Below are positions 33,773-44,494 of a DNA stretch of 64,000 nucleotides, piece by piece. The translations under genes and the position numbers were made by a program. The notes beneath the pieces are model-generated. The model was not told where the DNA came from and made no database searches. It saw only the letters and a list, made by a program, of their open reading frames with translations. Every line of letters starts with the position of its first letter. The stretch's first letter is position 1. The stretch spans positions 111,927,370 through 111,991,369 of the forward strand of contig CM055266.1 in the NCBI GenBank assembly GCA_029237695.1, written 5' to 3'. This DNA comes from Conchocele bisecta. Taxonomy: Eukaryota; Mollusca; Bivalvia; Lucinida; Thyasiridae.

Positions 33773-34185
33773 TTGTGGCTGTGACTGGAGAAATGAGGCT
33801 TATGGGATTTGTGATCAATATAGCTGCTATTACACTCCTGGGGGCCGTTTCACTAAACTTCATACGACTAAAATGTTCGTAAGTGCAAAATTATGATATA
33901 TTTCACATTAACATTTTTTTCTTGTAAACAATTATTGGATTGCATATGCAGCCTATGCTCAATAAATGTAAATCCATCAATTTATATTTCCAGACGATCC
34001 TAAATTTGCAGTTAGGAACATTTCAGTCGTAAGAAGTTTAGTGAAACGGCCCCCTGTATACTACAAACTGTCTAAATGTCTTGTTAGAAGCATGGCGTAT
34101 GTTTTTTTGATGGAATTGCGATTCGCGTAGATTATGTACGGTCGCAAAACCCATAAGTCGCGTTTCCCCAGTCACAGCCACAAAT
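33773..34185. mobile_element. Family E MITE interrupted by a family D MITE (second case)
   Basis: Left piece 33773-33840 starts TGTGGCTGTGACTGGAGAAA; right piece 34055-34185 ends CCCCAGTCACAGCCACAAAT. Family D lies between. Confidence 0.8.
33841..34054. mobile_element. Family D MITE (copy 5), nested
   Basis: GGGGCCGTTTCACTAAACTT to AAGTTTAGTGAAACGGCCCC. Confidence 0.9.
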
Positions 34186-34408
34186 GATACACATGTTCGT
34201 AGGACCGTCTGATACTTCAAATCCCTCAGGTGAGACCTCCAATCACAAATTGAAGAATTTATAATGCACATCGATAGCTCAAAACCTGCTTTGAGGAGCG
34301 TCTAGGTTTGGCCCTGAAACCCTGGTTTGATGAATTTTGAGCATTCGACTTGCCATTAATTTTATTGTTTACATCTTGGCTCCAAGTACATAATGTTGGC
34401 GGACATAC

Positions 34409-34544
34409 CAATGGGCGAGTTCGTGGGCGGTCGAGCGAGTGGCGCAGTTAAACAGCCCATCCTCCACTAGACTGACCGCCGACTCGCTGTCCAAGCATAA
34501 CAGGCTATACGTCGTCTCGTCGTAAATCAACAGTCCCGCCAGAC
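34409..34544 (-). CDS. M12B metalloprotease exon carrying the first half of the zinc site
   Basis: A 136-bp exon with acceptor TTGCCACAG and donor CATTG/GTATGTCC. The peptide starts GLAGLLIYDETTY, continues ESAVSLVEDGLFNCAT and ends at AHELAH. In M12B peptidases this is the strand-loop-helix leading into the HExxHxxGxxHD zinc motif. The catalytic glutamate and first two histidines are here, and the third histidine is on the next exon. The codon split by the intron becomes a cysteine after splicing. A reading frame continues past the donor but loses the third zinc ligand, which supports the splice. Confidence 0.88.
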
Positions 34545-35094
34545 CTGTGGCAATAGGGGGAATTCTGAGCATATGCTCTAATATAATCATTAAGATCGGG
34601 ACATTTGATTGGTCGAGACTGATTTTGGGTACGAATTTGGAGAAGAATCCGGTTGTACAATATCGCTAACATACAGTCGCACAATGAAATAAAAGCCTCA
34701 CAAGACTTGGGTCATGATTGGACACCATTCTGAACATGTCAGAGTGCAATGTGCTATACACCATTCTCAACACATACTATACGTATATCATGCTCAAAAT
34801 CAGGAAGTATTATTGGTCGAGGCTGAGCTGTGCTGAGCTGAGCCTGAAAGAGAGCCGTTTCTTATACCGATAAATGTGTCTGGGAATCAAGTAAACAATG
34901 GTTACGTAACCCTAGTTGTGAATATGTAACACCACAAATACACGTCCATAGCTGAGAATAGGGGCGATATACTAGCAGTAACAGTACCATGCATTGGAGT
35001 TGCATACCGCACAGGATTAAATGTTTCAAGTCGAAAAATGCACCGATTTCCAGACGATATTCCACTCAGTTATACATAGAGCTATCGCATAAAC

Positions 35095-35165
35095 GCATCT
35101 TCGTTTAGTAACCGGCGCAATTCTATTGCACCGGTTACTAGACGAAAATATGTTTATGCAGTATC
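35095..35165. repeat. Inverted repeat around AACCGGCGCAA/TTGCACCGGTT
   Basis: Arms ACGCATCTTCGTTTAGTAAC and complement (GTTACTAGACGAAAATATGT). Confidence 0.7.
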
Positions 35166-35499
35166 GCCTGCATGTACCTGAATCGGAAATCGTCGGGAAT
35201 CTGCCGCCTATTTTCACAACATGTCTTAATGTTACGGCTACAAACACAATGTAAACAACATTGTTTTTTAAATATTAAACTTGATCAAAGTTTAAGAATA
35301 GTAGTTCCTGTTACTTTCTTATAATTGGTCAACTATTGATTTTATTAAGGAACAATTAGTTACCTATGGGAATTAAACAGGTTGAATTGTTTGTTGACAT
35401 CATAAAACAAAGAACAATTATAGTACAACTCAGGCACATGTACACTTGCTATTCTAAAATAATTACAAGAGACGGCTCGCTAAAACGTTGAGCAAACGG

Positions 35500-35775
35500 T
35501 AATACATTTCAACAAACACGGGGACAAAATGTAGAGGAGCTGGAAGAGGAGTCAAAAAACAAAAACCTTTGAAACTGATTCCAAAACCGAGCTAGATAGC
35601 TTGGACGTGGTGTAATTAAGAACATCGGTCAACTATTTCCGAAATTAGAAAAAAATATATAGTTTGACTTTTTCCCTTTTGTAATTCCAAAAAGATATTT
35701 CACGTAGTATTTTAATGCCGTAGTGTAATTGTTTCGCGGTAATAAAATACAAGAAATGACAAGATTTCACGAAAT
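35500..35775. mobile_element. Family C relic
   Basis: Shares GAGGAGTCAAAAAAC, AACCGAGCTAGATAGCTTGG and TTCACGAAATAACAG-type words with better copies. The termini are lost. Confidence 0.45.
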
Positions 35776-35777
35776 AA

Positions 35778-36268
35778 CAGTGAACATCCGCACAGTCTGA
35801 TCAGGATCTGCACTGTTCGCCATTACATCAGTAAAACACCCGTAATGCTTGTGACAAGACAAATATATAAATATCAGACTACAGAAGTGTGCTGTGTGAT
35901 CTGGAGCTAAACTGGTCGCAAATCCCATAAGCCCCATTTCACATATGTGGCTGTGACTGGAGAAATGGGGCTTATGGGATGTGTGACCAGGTTGGCGCCG
36001 GATCAAATAGCACACACCTGTAGCATGATAACGATCGAGATTGTTTGTTAGAAGCATGATGAGTGTCTCATTGACAGAATGGCGTTCACTGTGCAGGTCC
36101 GGGACAGACTGTAATATATTGCTCGCTAGAAACATGACGGGTGTTTCATTGATGGACTTGCGAACAATGCAGATCATGATCAGTATGTGCGGATGCACAG
36201 CCTGATCTGGATCTACACTGGTCGCAATAACCATAAGTCCAATTTCTCCTATCACAGCCACATATAAC
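35778..36268. mobile_element. Two family E MITEs head to head
   Basis: The units meet at ATTTCACATATGTGGCTGTG near 35943, with the left unit reversed. Outer words GTGTGCTGTGTGATCTGG and CCGGATCAAATAGCACACAC are complementary, as at 21.2 kb. Confidence 0.75.
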
Positions 36269-36311
36269 CGTATAATGTTTACAGACAAAAAGACAACAGA
36301 ATGACCCCTAC

Positions 36312-36361
36312 CTGTCGTGTCCCGCTCCACTTTATCCGGCAGAATCTCGGCCAAGTCCTCC
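36312..36361 (-). CDS. M12B metalloprotease microexon (50 bp)
   Basis: A 50-bp exon that takes up phase 2 from the 40.6-kb exon and leaves phase 1. The acceptor is TTTTTTTACTGTAG and the donor GACAG/GTAGGGG. The coded peptide EDLAEILPDKVERDTT lies between FFTR and GLAGL, where reprolysins carry a short variable loop. The exon is too short to identify by similarity alone. It is supported because it is the only piece that bridges the phases of its neighbours. A 26-bp-arm hairpin lies about 20 bp upstream of its acceptor. Confidence 0.72.
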
Positions 36362-36381
36362 CTACAGTAAAAAAAACATGG

Positions 36382-36436
36382 TTTGACAGCACTTCAGAAT
36401 CATTTCCAATGGAAATGATTCTGAAGTGCTGTCAAA
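36382..36436. repeat. 26-bp-arm hairpin next to a splice acceptor
   Basis: TTTGACAGCACTTCAGAATC... and its complement around a 1-nt spacer. Confidence 0.92.
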
Positions 36437-36475
36437 GCATGTTTGTATGGACACATCCCATAAATTGAGAACGTA

Positions 36476-36796
36476 CGGAGCCCCGCAGGGGACATGGATA
36501 CTTTTTTATTAATTCGTTCGAACAACATTTCGTTCCCTCAATTCAACAATTCGTTCCCTCGAATTAACAATTCGTTCCAACGATATAACAATTCGTTCCC
36601 TATAAATTAACAATTCGTTCCCTCAATTTAACGAATTGTTATTTGGTTGGAACGAATTGTTAAATTGAGGGAACGCATTGTTAATTCGTGGGAACCAATT
36701 GTTAATTCGTGGGAACTAATTGTTAAATTGAGGGAATTGTTATTTCGTGGGAACGACTTAATTATAAAAGGATTCTACGTCCACTGCGGGGCTTCG
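36476..36796. mobile_element. Family B foldback element (copy 3)
   Basis: TA-flanked. CGGAGCCCCGCAGGGGACAT to ACTGCGGGGCTTCG, with 21-bp AATTCGTTCCC units. Confidence 0.9.
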
Positions 36797-36811
36797 TAGA
36801 AACGTATTCAT

Positions 36812-37253
36812 ATCCAGTAGCCAATTAATTTGTTATCGAAATGCATTATTAGATATAGAACTAACGAGTGCATATATTTGATGATTACAATTATGCAGAA
36901 TTATTATAATAAATTCATTGTAGTAAAAATTAATAAGTGTATCCTTAAGTGTATTTCATCAACATTGCAAAGTATACTTTAGTAGCAAAGTATACTTTGA
37001 GGGAGAAATTTTCAATTTTATGATAAATTTATTAATTTTTATTATACTGAATTTATTACATTATCACAGCCATTTTGGCTGTGATAATGTAATACATTCA
37101 GTATAATAATTCTGCATACTTTTAATCATGAAATATATGCATTTGTTAGTTCTATATGAAATAATGCATTTCAGGAAAAATAAATGATTACTCCCTCAAA
37201 GTATACTTTGCTAGTAAAGTATACTTTGCAATTTTGATGAAATAGGCTACTGG
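36812..37253. mobile_element. Family H palindromic MITE
   Basis: CCAGTAGCC at the left and GGCTACTGG at the right. Subterminal CAAAGTATACTTT repeats on both sides and a central ATTATCACAGCCATTTTGGC palindrome. A further copy lies at 54.46-54.98 kb. Confidence 0.8.
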
Positions 37254-37559
37254 TGTTGGCAGCAGTAGACCAACGTGACGTCACGCGACTTTGTTGATGT
37301 GGTTAAAGTGTATTTGATACAACCATAGCTATTGCGTTTACTGTGGTACTTAAACTATTTGGTCTGTTTAAGCTTGTGAGGAGTCCATCAAACTCAAAGC
37401 ACTTTAAACTATCAAATGTTTTTCATACCACAGTAAATGCACACAGCCCATAATTGTATTCCTTAAATGCTATTCATAATACGTTGGCGGGGAATCACGT
37501 GGTATACTGTTTTGGTCTTGCGTCATAGCGGGGCCAGTGGATTGTGAGGTACATATAAG

Positions 37560-38890
37560 CATTATTTGATATTTTCCTTAATATGCAACGGATGAAATAT
37601 GGCTTCATGAGCTGCATTTGGTGGGGAGTTCGGTACAGACTTATGTCGTTTTTGCGAAAAATCGATTTCCATGTCTACCTACGGGGCGCCAAGTGGGACA
37701 TGGCTCAATTTTGTCAACAAAATTCATTTTTGTACCTATAAACTTGACAAAAACAAAACAAAATTAAATATATACTGATTTTGTCAACAAAATTCACTTT
37801 TGAGCCGCAAAACTCAATTCTGTGTCACAAAATTCACAAAATTCACTTTTGTGCCACAAAACTCAATTCTGTGTCACAAAATTCAATTCTGTGTCACAAA
37901 ATTCAATTCTGCATACGTTTCGTATATGTATTTGCATACGTTTCGATTCTGTTGCCCAAATATGGCACACGCATGTAAGAAGGACTACCATTGGTCAGAT
38001 ACAGTATGACAAAAATGTGGCCTGAATAATATGTATAAAAATATATCAGCAACAAACATGATGGAACTTGGATGGAAAATAACATGGCAACCGTTTATTG
38101 TAATTATGTATTGACTATGTACATACATTTAATAACGCTATCACAATGTTGGTTACTTGAAATAAAACGATGCTATTGTTAAAATGTTTATATAAACTAG
38201 TTGTTATTTGGCCGCCCTGGCATCCGCATACATGATTAGTCACAATAAGATTCTTGGATAGAACTAGAGGTATAAATTTTGTAATCATAATATAACCAAA
38301 ATAACTGTCCATAAAGAAATATAATATTGATATATTGGGTTATATTTTCGCATTGAAATATTTAAACCTGCAAGTGTACTCCACCATCTAGTAAAATGGA
38401 CTAAGACCGATCTCAACCAATCAACGTAGAGATGACATAGACTATCAGTTACGCAAACTGAATTCTGTCCCACAAAACTGAATTTTATTCACAAAGCTCA
38501 ATTCTGTCTTACACAATTGAATCCTTTATAACAAAAATGAATTTTGTATATCAGAATTTTACATAATTGGATTTTGTGATTTTTAGTGTTACAAAACTCA
38601 ATTTTGTCTGGACATATGTCTGGACAAAATTGGTTTTGTACACATAATTAACCTGTCCTGCATGGCGCCCCGTACTACCGATACAGAAATCGATTTGTCG
38701 CAAAAACGACAGAAGTTTGGGCGACAATACAAAGATCACCAAATGCAGCTTAACAAGACGCGTTGGATGCGACATATTTCATCAACATCCGTTACGTAAT
38801 AAGGACAATATAAAATAATACGTACTTTGAATCAGATGGATTCTTGAAGTTTCAGTACTTGTTGTTGTTGTTAGTACCACGGGATCATTC
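37560..38890. mobile_element. Family I element interrupted by family M
   Basis: Left arm at 37565-37680 (TTATGTCGTTTTTGCGAAAA) and right arm at 38675-38890 (CGCAAAAACGACAGAAGTTT, ending TTGTTGTTGTTAGTACCACG). Family M inserted near the loop. Confidence 0.7.
37682..38672. mobile_element. Family M foldback element with 20-bp units
   Basis: TA-flanked. CGGGGCGCCAAGTGGGACAT to TGTCCTGCATGGCGCCCCG. Both flanks of the interior are runs of TCAATTCTGTGTCACAAAAT-like 20-bp units. A roughly 550-bp middle (about 37920-38455) is unique and non-coding. Confidence 0.8.
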
Positions 38891-38903
38891 ACCTTGCGTT
38901 TCT

Positions 38904-39262
38904 ACTATAGGAATGAATGGCTTTTTTGTGGAATTTATCGGGGCATAAACTTGGAAAAGTCGCGGGAATACTGGACGAAGGCCGGAAGGCCTCGTTCAGT
39001 ATTCCCGCAACTTTTCAAAGTTTATATCACCGATAAATTCCACAAAAAGGCCATTCATTCCTTATAATTCCAGCATTTAAAATAAATTCATCAAGAAAAT
39101 GTGTTTATTTTCCGTTTTCTTAAGAATTATTTTAACTGCACCTCACGGTTACGGAAAGTAGTTCGGCGTGGGAGTTTACTGTGATATAAAATTTGGACAG
39201 AGACTTGCTACGAGCCAATCAAATGTTAGGGAATTGTGTAAACATTTTTGTGCTGGAATTAT
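38904..39262 (-). mobile_element. Family A composite hairpin MITE (copy 6, reversed)
   Basis: Hairpin module first, then the ATAATTCCAGCA-bounded module, ending GTGCTGGAATTAT. Confidence 0.85.
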
Positions 39263-39390
39263 CTTTTAATGATGACCATGTTCCAGCCGGTAACAATACA
39301 TGTCCGACAATACCAAATTCATCAGCATTGCTTTTATAGTTTTAATGTGAACATTCTTAGGGAAAGTTGACGGCTTCCAATTGCATTTTA

Positions 39391-39778
39391 CGGAGCCCCG
39401 CAGGGGACATAGATTTTTTTATTAATTCGTTCCCTCGAATTAACAATTAGTTACCACGATATAACAATAAGTTTTCTCGAATTAACAATTCGTTCCACGA
39501 AATGACAAGTCGTTCCCTCAATTTAACCATTCGTTCCCTCGAATTAACAATTCGTTTCCACGATATAGCAATTCATTCCCACGAATTAACAATTCGTTCC
39601 CGTGGGAACGAATTGTTATTTCGTGGGAACGAATTGTTAAATTGAGGGAACGAATTGTTAATTCGTTTGAAAGAATTGTTAATTCGTGGCAACGAATTGT
39701 TAAATTGAGGGAACAAATTGTTATTTTGTGGGAAAGAATTAATAAAAAAAAGAATTATACGTTCACTGCGGGGCTCCG
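39391..39778. mobile_element. Family B foldback element (copy 4)
   Basis: TA-flanked. CGGAGCCCCGCAGGGGACAT to CACTGCGGGGCTCCG. Longest copy here. Confidence 0.9.
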
Positions 39779-39824
39779 TAGCATATTACGTTTATTCAAT
39801 TGTTTTCCCTACTATATATAATGA

Positions 39825-40350
39825 CTACTGTCTGTTCCACGTTTTTCTGCCGACGAACTATTGGCTAGCAAACACATTAAATCTAAAACATATTTAAAAG
39901 TAATTACTTTTTCATCAATAACAAAAAAGTCACCTTCCCCAAACATATTTGCTTCATGAAATCCCACAAATATTGATTTTTTTGCGAAAAAAAGATTTTC
40001 CTATGGGAATTTAACATGGGGGTCAATTTCCAAAAGTTTGGAAATTGACTCCGAAACCTGATGAGATAGCTTGAAAATGGTGTAATTAAGAAAACAAAAG
40101 TTAGATTTTGAAAATCGGTCCACAAATAAAAAAAGTATTATTTTTAGCCCCCATGTTAAATTCCCATAGGAAAATCGTTTTTTCGCAATAAAATCAATAT
40201 TTGATGGAATTTCATCAAATAATTTATTTTGGGGAGGGTGAATTTTTGGTTATTGATAAAAAAGTACTTACTTTTAAATGTTTTTTAGATTTAATGTGTA
40301 TAATAGTAAAAAGTTCGTCGGCAGCAAAACGTGGAACAGACAGTAAGTAA
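39825..40350. mobile_element. Family C MITE (copy 3)
   Basis: ACTGTCTGTTCCACGTTTTT to AAAACGTGGAACAGACAGT. Confidence 0.85.
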
Positions 40351-40603
40351 GTATTGCTGCTATGGTAGTGTCGGGCTTCTAGTGTTGACGGCTGCAACAT
40401 GGTCAGTATTAACAAGAGGAAATAGCAGTCGCATTGATGAAAAATAATATTTACCTCACAAATCATGGGCGCCGCTATTTGTGCAAGACCAAAACAATAA
40501 ACCAACGTGCTTCCCCACCGTGAATACGTACGTTGAACAATCGACTGAAAACCAGCGCGTTCGCGACAAAAGTACACCGTTCACAGCCACAAGCCAAACA
40601 TAC

Positions 40604-40755
40604 CTTGTAAAGAACGTGATGGCATCAAACGTGTTGTCAAATGTCTGCTTGTACACCCACTGTTGACAGATATCCAGGCCTTTATCGATGTTCACTAGCT
40701 GTACTCCGTTGTCTTCAAAGTAAGTCTGTTGGATCCAAGGTGAGTCATCTGCTTT
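40604..40755 (-). CDS. M12B metalloprotease exon (central catalytic domain)
   Basis: A 152-bp exon, phase 0 in and phase 2 out. The acceptor is TTTCACAG and the donor CAAG/GTATGTTT. The peptide contains KADDSPWIQQTYFEDNG, a cysteine-tryptophan pair in ICQQW, and ends with FDAITFFTR. It corresponds to the reprolysin stretch 'xxFxxWxxxL...xDxAxLxTR' that precedes the active site. It joins in frame to the 50-bp exon at 36.3 kb. A MITE of the GGCCGTTTCACTAAACTT family begins only about 40 bp upstream of the acceptor. Confidence 0.85.
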
Positions 40756-40794
40756 CTGTGAAATGAGTAAACTCGGTATATAACGTATACCAGG

Positions 40795-41020
40795 GGGCCA
40801 TTTGACTAAACTTCGTACGACTATAATGTTCGTAAATGCAAAATTATAATAGTCTGTAAATTTCACATTAACAATCTGTTCTTGTAACAAATTATTGGAT
40901 TTACATTTATTGAGCATGCAGCCTATGTTCAATAATAAATGTAAATCCATCAATTGAAAATTCCAGACGATCGTAAATTTGCACTTACGAACGTTTAAAC
41001 TAGGTCGGTTTAGCGAAATA
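40795..41020. mobile_element. Family D MITE (copy 6), diverged
   Basis: GGGGGCCATTTGACTAAACT start, with the central ATTGAGCATGCAGCCTATG region. Right end decayed. Confidence 0.7.
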
Positions 41021-41637
41021 CAGTGGAACCTCTCTAAAATGGACACCATACATATAGATGTAATCTAATTTTGAGAGGTTTTTTGGTTAAGCATCTCAGA
41101 TAATAATGCATGTTCATGATTGCAAAAGACATAATTATGTCCCAGAATGGTCATATGCCTGATTTACAGTGGAACATCTATAATTCCAGCACAAAAATAT
41201 TTACACAATTCCCGAACATTTGATTGGCCCGTAGCAAGTCTCTGTCCAAAATTGATATCCCAGTAAACTCGCACGCCGAACTACTTTCCGTAACCGTGAG
41301 GCGCAGTTAAAATAATTCTTAAGAAAACGGAAAATAAACACATTTTCTTGATGAATTTATTTCAAAGGCTGGAATTATAAGGAATGAATGGCCTTTTTGT
41401 GGAATTTATCGGGGATATAAACTTGGAAAAGTCGCGGGAATACTGGACGAGGCATCAACAAATTACAATCTTCTAAAAAAAAAAAAAAATTGTAATGTTG
41501 TATCGCTTCGTCCAGTATTCCCGCGACTTTTCCAAGTTTATGCCCCCATAAATTCCACAAAAAGGCCATTCATTCCTATAATAAACCGGACATCCTGGGA
41601 CATCCCTGGGTGTCCGGATTAGAGAGGTTTCATTGTA
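41021..41637. mobile_element. Two family F MITEs, the second split by family A
   Basis: First unit CAGTGGAACCTCTCTAAAAT (41021) to TGATTTACAGTGGAAC (about 41175). The second starts there and resumes at 41583 as AACCGGACATCCTGGGACAT, ending AGAGAGGTTTCATTGTA. Confidence 0.7.
41178..41582 (+). mobile_element. Family A composite hairpin MITE (copy 7) with enlarged apex
   Basis: As the other copies, but the hairpin apex carries about 60 extra bases, ATTACAATCTTCTAAAAAAA and its partner ATTGTAATGTTGTATCG. Confidence 0.85.
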
Positions 41638-41649
41638 GATTGTTTATGA

Positions 41650-41800
41650 TTTTTTTTCTTCAAAAGCTGTGATATATTTTGTAAATGACGTCAAAGGTAA
41701 ACGAAATGTTCAGGGCAAATGCAGAATATTTGCTCTGAGCATTTCGTAAACTTCCGACGACATTTACGGAACATTTCGTACATTTTATATATATCCAAGC
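41650..41800. mobile_element. Family P MITE (copy 3)
   Basis: TTTTGTAAATGACGTCAAAG with its inverted partner near 41757 (CGACATTTACGGAACATTTC), and a central GAATATTTGC palindrome. Confidence 0.6.
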
Positions 41801-42159
41801 AAGAACCTATCGTTCATTACGGTGGCACAGAGGGGACATGGAAATATTGTTTACTTTCGCGTGCGCACGCGATAGGCTTTGCGTGCCCACACGATTGGCT
41901 CTTTTGTGATAATCAACCCATATGAATAAACGTATTGTAAAATTGGAAAACAAACAGTGTATATATTTATCACAAAACGGATCACAAATGCCATCAGCAC
42001 CATTTCTTCAGTGAACGCTGGTAAGCCGATTTGATTGGCAAAGACTATCGCGTATCGCATAAGTATAAAATATTCTATCTTGTTTAACGCAAATCCGATA
42101 TTTATGTACCTATGTGGGTGTACATTGTTACGATATGATGTCACTGTGACAGAACAGTC

Positions 42160-42940
42160 TGTATAACAGAATGAGTGAAGCCAGCAAACTGTTTACAATA
42201 CATTTTAGTGAAACAAGAAAGACACAAATGTACACAATAGTTTACAAAGTACAAATAAAAAATACATTCGAATAAATCCACTAATATCCTCTTAATGTCA
42301 CAATTCCGATATATATCCAATTATGAATGATATTCACAAAAGTTCACTGTTTTAGCCACTCAAATCACAATTTTCACTTTTTCTGTTAAGTTGCTAAATC
42401 CAAATACAAACTTCTTAATTAAATCCACAGAATATATATTCCACTTTTTCACCAGTACATTCCACAAAATATTACACTTTCACCCTTTTGAATATATTTT
42501 GGTTACCACTCTCCTTAGCCTTGAATGTACAGCCCTATATACCATTTAGAAAGTTCCAGAATGCTCTCCAAGATTCGCCGAATTCCTGAATTTCAAATGC
42601 AATCTACTAGAACTATCATGACTTCGCTACATGTAGATCTAGCAAGACGTTTTAGAGAATGCCAATATAGAATGATACAAATAATATCCAGTGTAATTGA
42701 CATTATAGTGTTTCCAGAACTTTTCTTTGTAAACAATACACATGAATGTTAATGAATACATGAAAACATACGCATGTACATGTCAAATATATACACATGT
42801 AACAATACTGATGTCATGAGATGCGAGGCTATGCGGAGCTAACGCACATGTCAGTTTATATTCATTGCATAAACACATCACCATGCATTGAAGCCTAACT
42901 GATTAGCACATATCGGCACATGTAATACACATGTAATGCA
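42160..42940 (-). repeat. 3' LTR of the Gmr1-like retrotransposon
   Basis: Plus-strand bounds TGTATAACAGAATGAGTG and ATGTAATGCA, next to a C-rich run (a polypurine tract on the element's strand). Pairs with 46654-47378 over its length, with indels (shared AACAGAATGAGTGAAGCCAG and CACAATTCCGATATATATCC). Confidence 0.85.
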
Positions 42941-42949
42941 CCCCCCTCA

Positions 42950-43671
42950 AAAAAAGGAAACATCGCTTCAGAATTTTCATCAATAAAAGTTAGATAACTC
43001 TTGATAATGTGTCGGGAATAACATTATCCTTCCCACGAATGTGGCGAATAGTTAGATCATGTTCTTGAAGCACAAGGCTCCATCTCAGTAGCCTTAGAGT
43101 TTTTTTTTTCATTTGTCAATGAAGAATATAGGGTTGTGGTCAGAATACACAGTGATGGGACGCACTGACGAGTCCAGGTATACCTAAAAAATGTGCAATG
43201 TCAGTATCAATACAAGGCACTCTTTATCAATTGTTGAATAATTTCTCTGATGTTTATTTAATTTTCTGTAGAACTAAACGAACTGGGTGATCTACCCCTT
43301 TAGAACCCTCTTGCATTAATACTGCCCTAGCATCCACATCAACATCAAGCGTAATACTCTTATCAATGCATGGTGCAGCAAGAACATGTGAGCTTTCGAG
43401 CACGGCTTTAAGTTTCTCAAACATTTTTGTCACCTAAACGCAGAAGTGTTGTCAATTTTTCAGCTATTGCTGAACAATTGTTACACATCGTTCTATAGTA
43501 GCGAGCCAGCCATACACAGGAATCTCATCAGTTCTTTCCTAGTTTCATGTTGAGTAAAGTTAACAAAAGTCTGAACGTTAGACTCAATATGTTTCACGTG
43601 ACCCTGTCCCACAACATGTCATAGGAGAACAACACTAGTATGACACAATTTACTTTTTACTAAGTTCACTG
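42950..43671 (-). pseudogene. Gmr1-like retrotransposon: RNase H and connection region
   Basis: Directly follows the RT. Readable pieces, in transcript order and broken frames, are AKLTVNLVKSKLCH, VVGQGHVKHIESNVQTF and KELMRFLCMAGS, then the RNase H start DVDVDARAVLMQEGSKGVD. This is the usual Ty3/gypsy tether and RNase H order. Stops and frameshifts throughout show it is dead. The RNase H is last before the 3' LTR, because the integrase lies upstream of the RT in this element. Confidence 0.75.
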
Positions 43672-44300
43672 TCAACTTTGCTGCACTTGTCTGTCGAAGA
43701 ACTGCTGAATCTGTCGAAAGTGGTCGTCCAACGTATTGCTGTATATGATGACATCACCAATGTACGCGTCGCATCCATCTAGACCGGACGTTATGGAATT
43801 GATCAGTCTTTGAAACGTAGCTGATGAATGTTTCCTGCCAAAATCCGTCTGGCGTAACAAAATCTGATACTTCTCTTCTTTGGCTCTCTCAGTGAGCGGC
43901 ACATGGTAGAATCCTTTCAAAAGTTCCAACATATTTTGCTGAACGAATCTTTTCAATACAGTCGTCCATTCTCGGAATGGAAAAGGAATCCATTTTTTGT
44001 CAAACCGTTCAATTTCCTGAAGAAGGTACACATTCGGTAACTTCCGTCTGGTTTTGGTACGACAACACATGGTGAACCCCAGTCACTAGTGCTTGGTCCG
44101 ATGAAGTTATTCTCCGGTAAATATGCTATTTCATTCATCAGAAAGTATTGTTTTCGTGAACTTACTCTGTAAGGATGTTGTTTTAAAGGCTTTGCCTCAC
44201 CGATTAATACATCGTGGAAAATCAGATCAGTCTTGGATGGAACATCATGAAACAAGTTTTCATATTCGTGTATCAGCTGTTTAATTTCGCTTGCAACTGG
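43672..44300 (-). pseudogene. Gmr1-like retrotransposon: reverse transcriptase
   Basis: Two overlapping frames make up a Ty3/gypsy RT. The first has LIGEAKPLKQHPYRVSSRK and SDWGSPCVVVPKPDGSYRMC. After a frameshift the second has LELLKGFYHVPLTERAKEE, ATFQRLINSITSGLDGCDA and YIGDVIIYSNTLDDHFRQI. Family members have YxDDVxxYS at the catalytic box. Here the first of the two aspartates is glycine, which by itself would abolish polymerase activity. In transcript order this lies after the integrase. Confidence 0.88.
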
Positions 44301-44494
44301 TAGTGATACGTTGCTAAGCTTCTAGTCTAGATTGTTAAGAACAACGGAATTGTGTAGTTTGAAGTGTCCATATTCTTTTCATTACTTATTTGAGAATTCA
44401 CTTCAACTTCAGAAGTGTCAACTTGTGGTACAGGTGTAACTAATGACATAATTTGCTCATAATTACTATTATGTTACGCTTTTAACTTGTTAAC

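Noticed and set aside
33294..33863. 189-codon minus-strand frame
   Set aside because: Spans parts of families G, D and E; chance frame.
37781..38025. Three overlapping frames with repeated CHKIQFCVT-type peptides
   Set aside because: Translation of the 20-bp family M units in all three frames.
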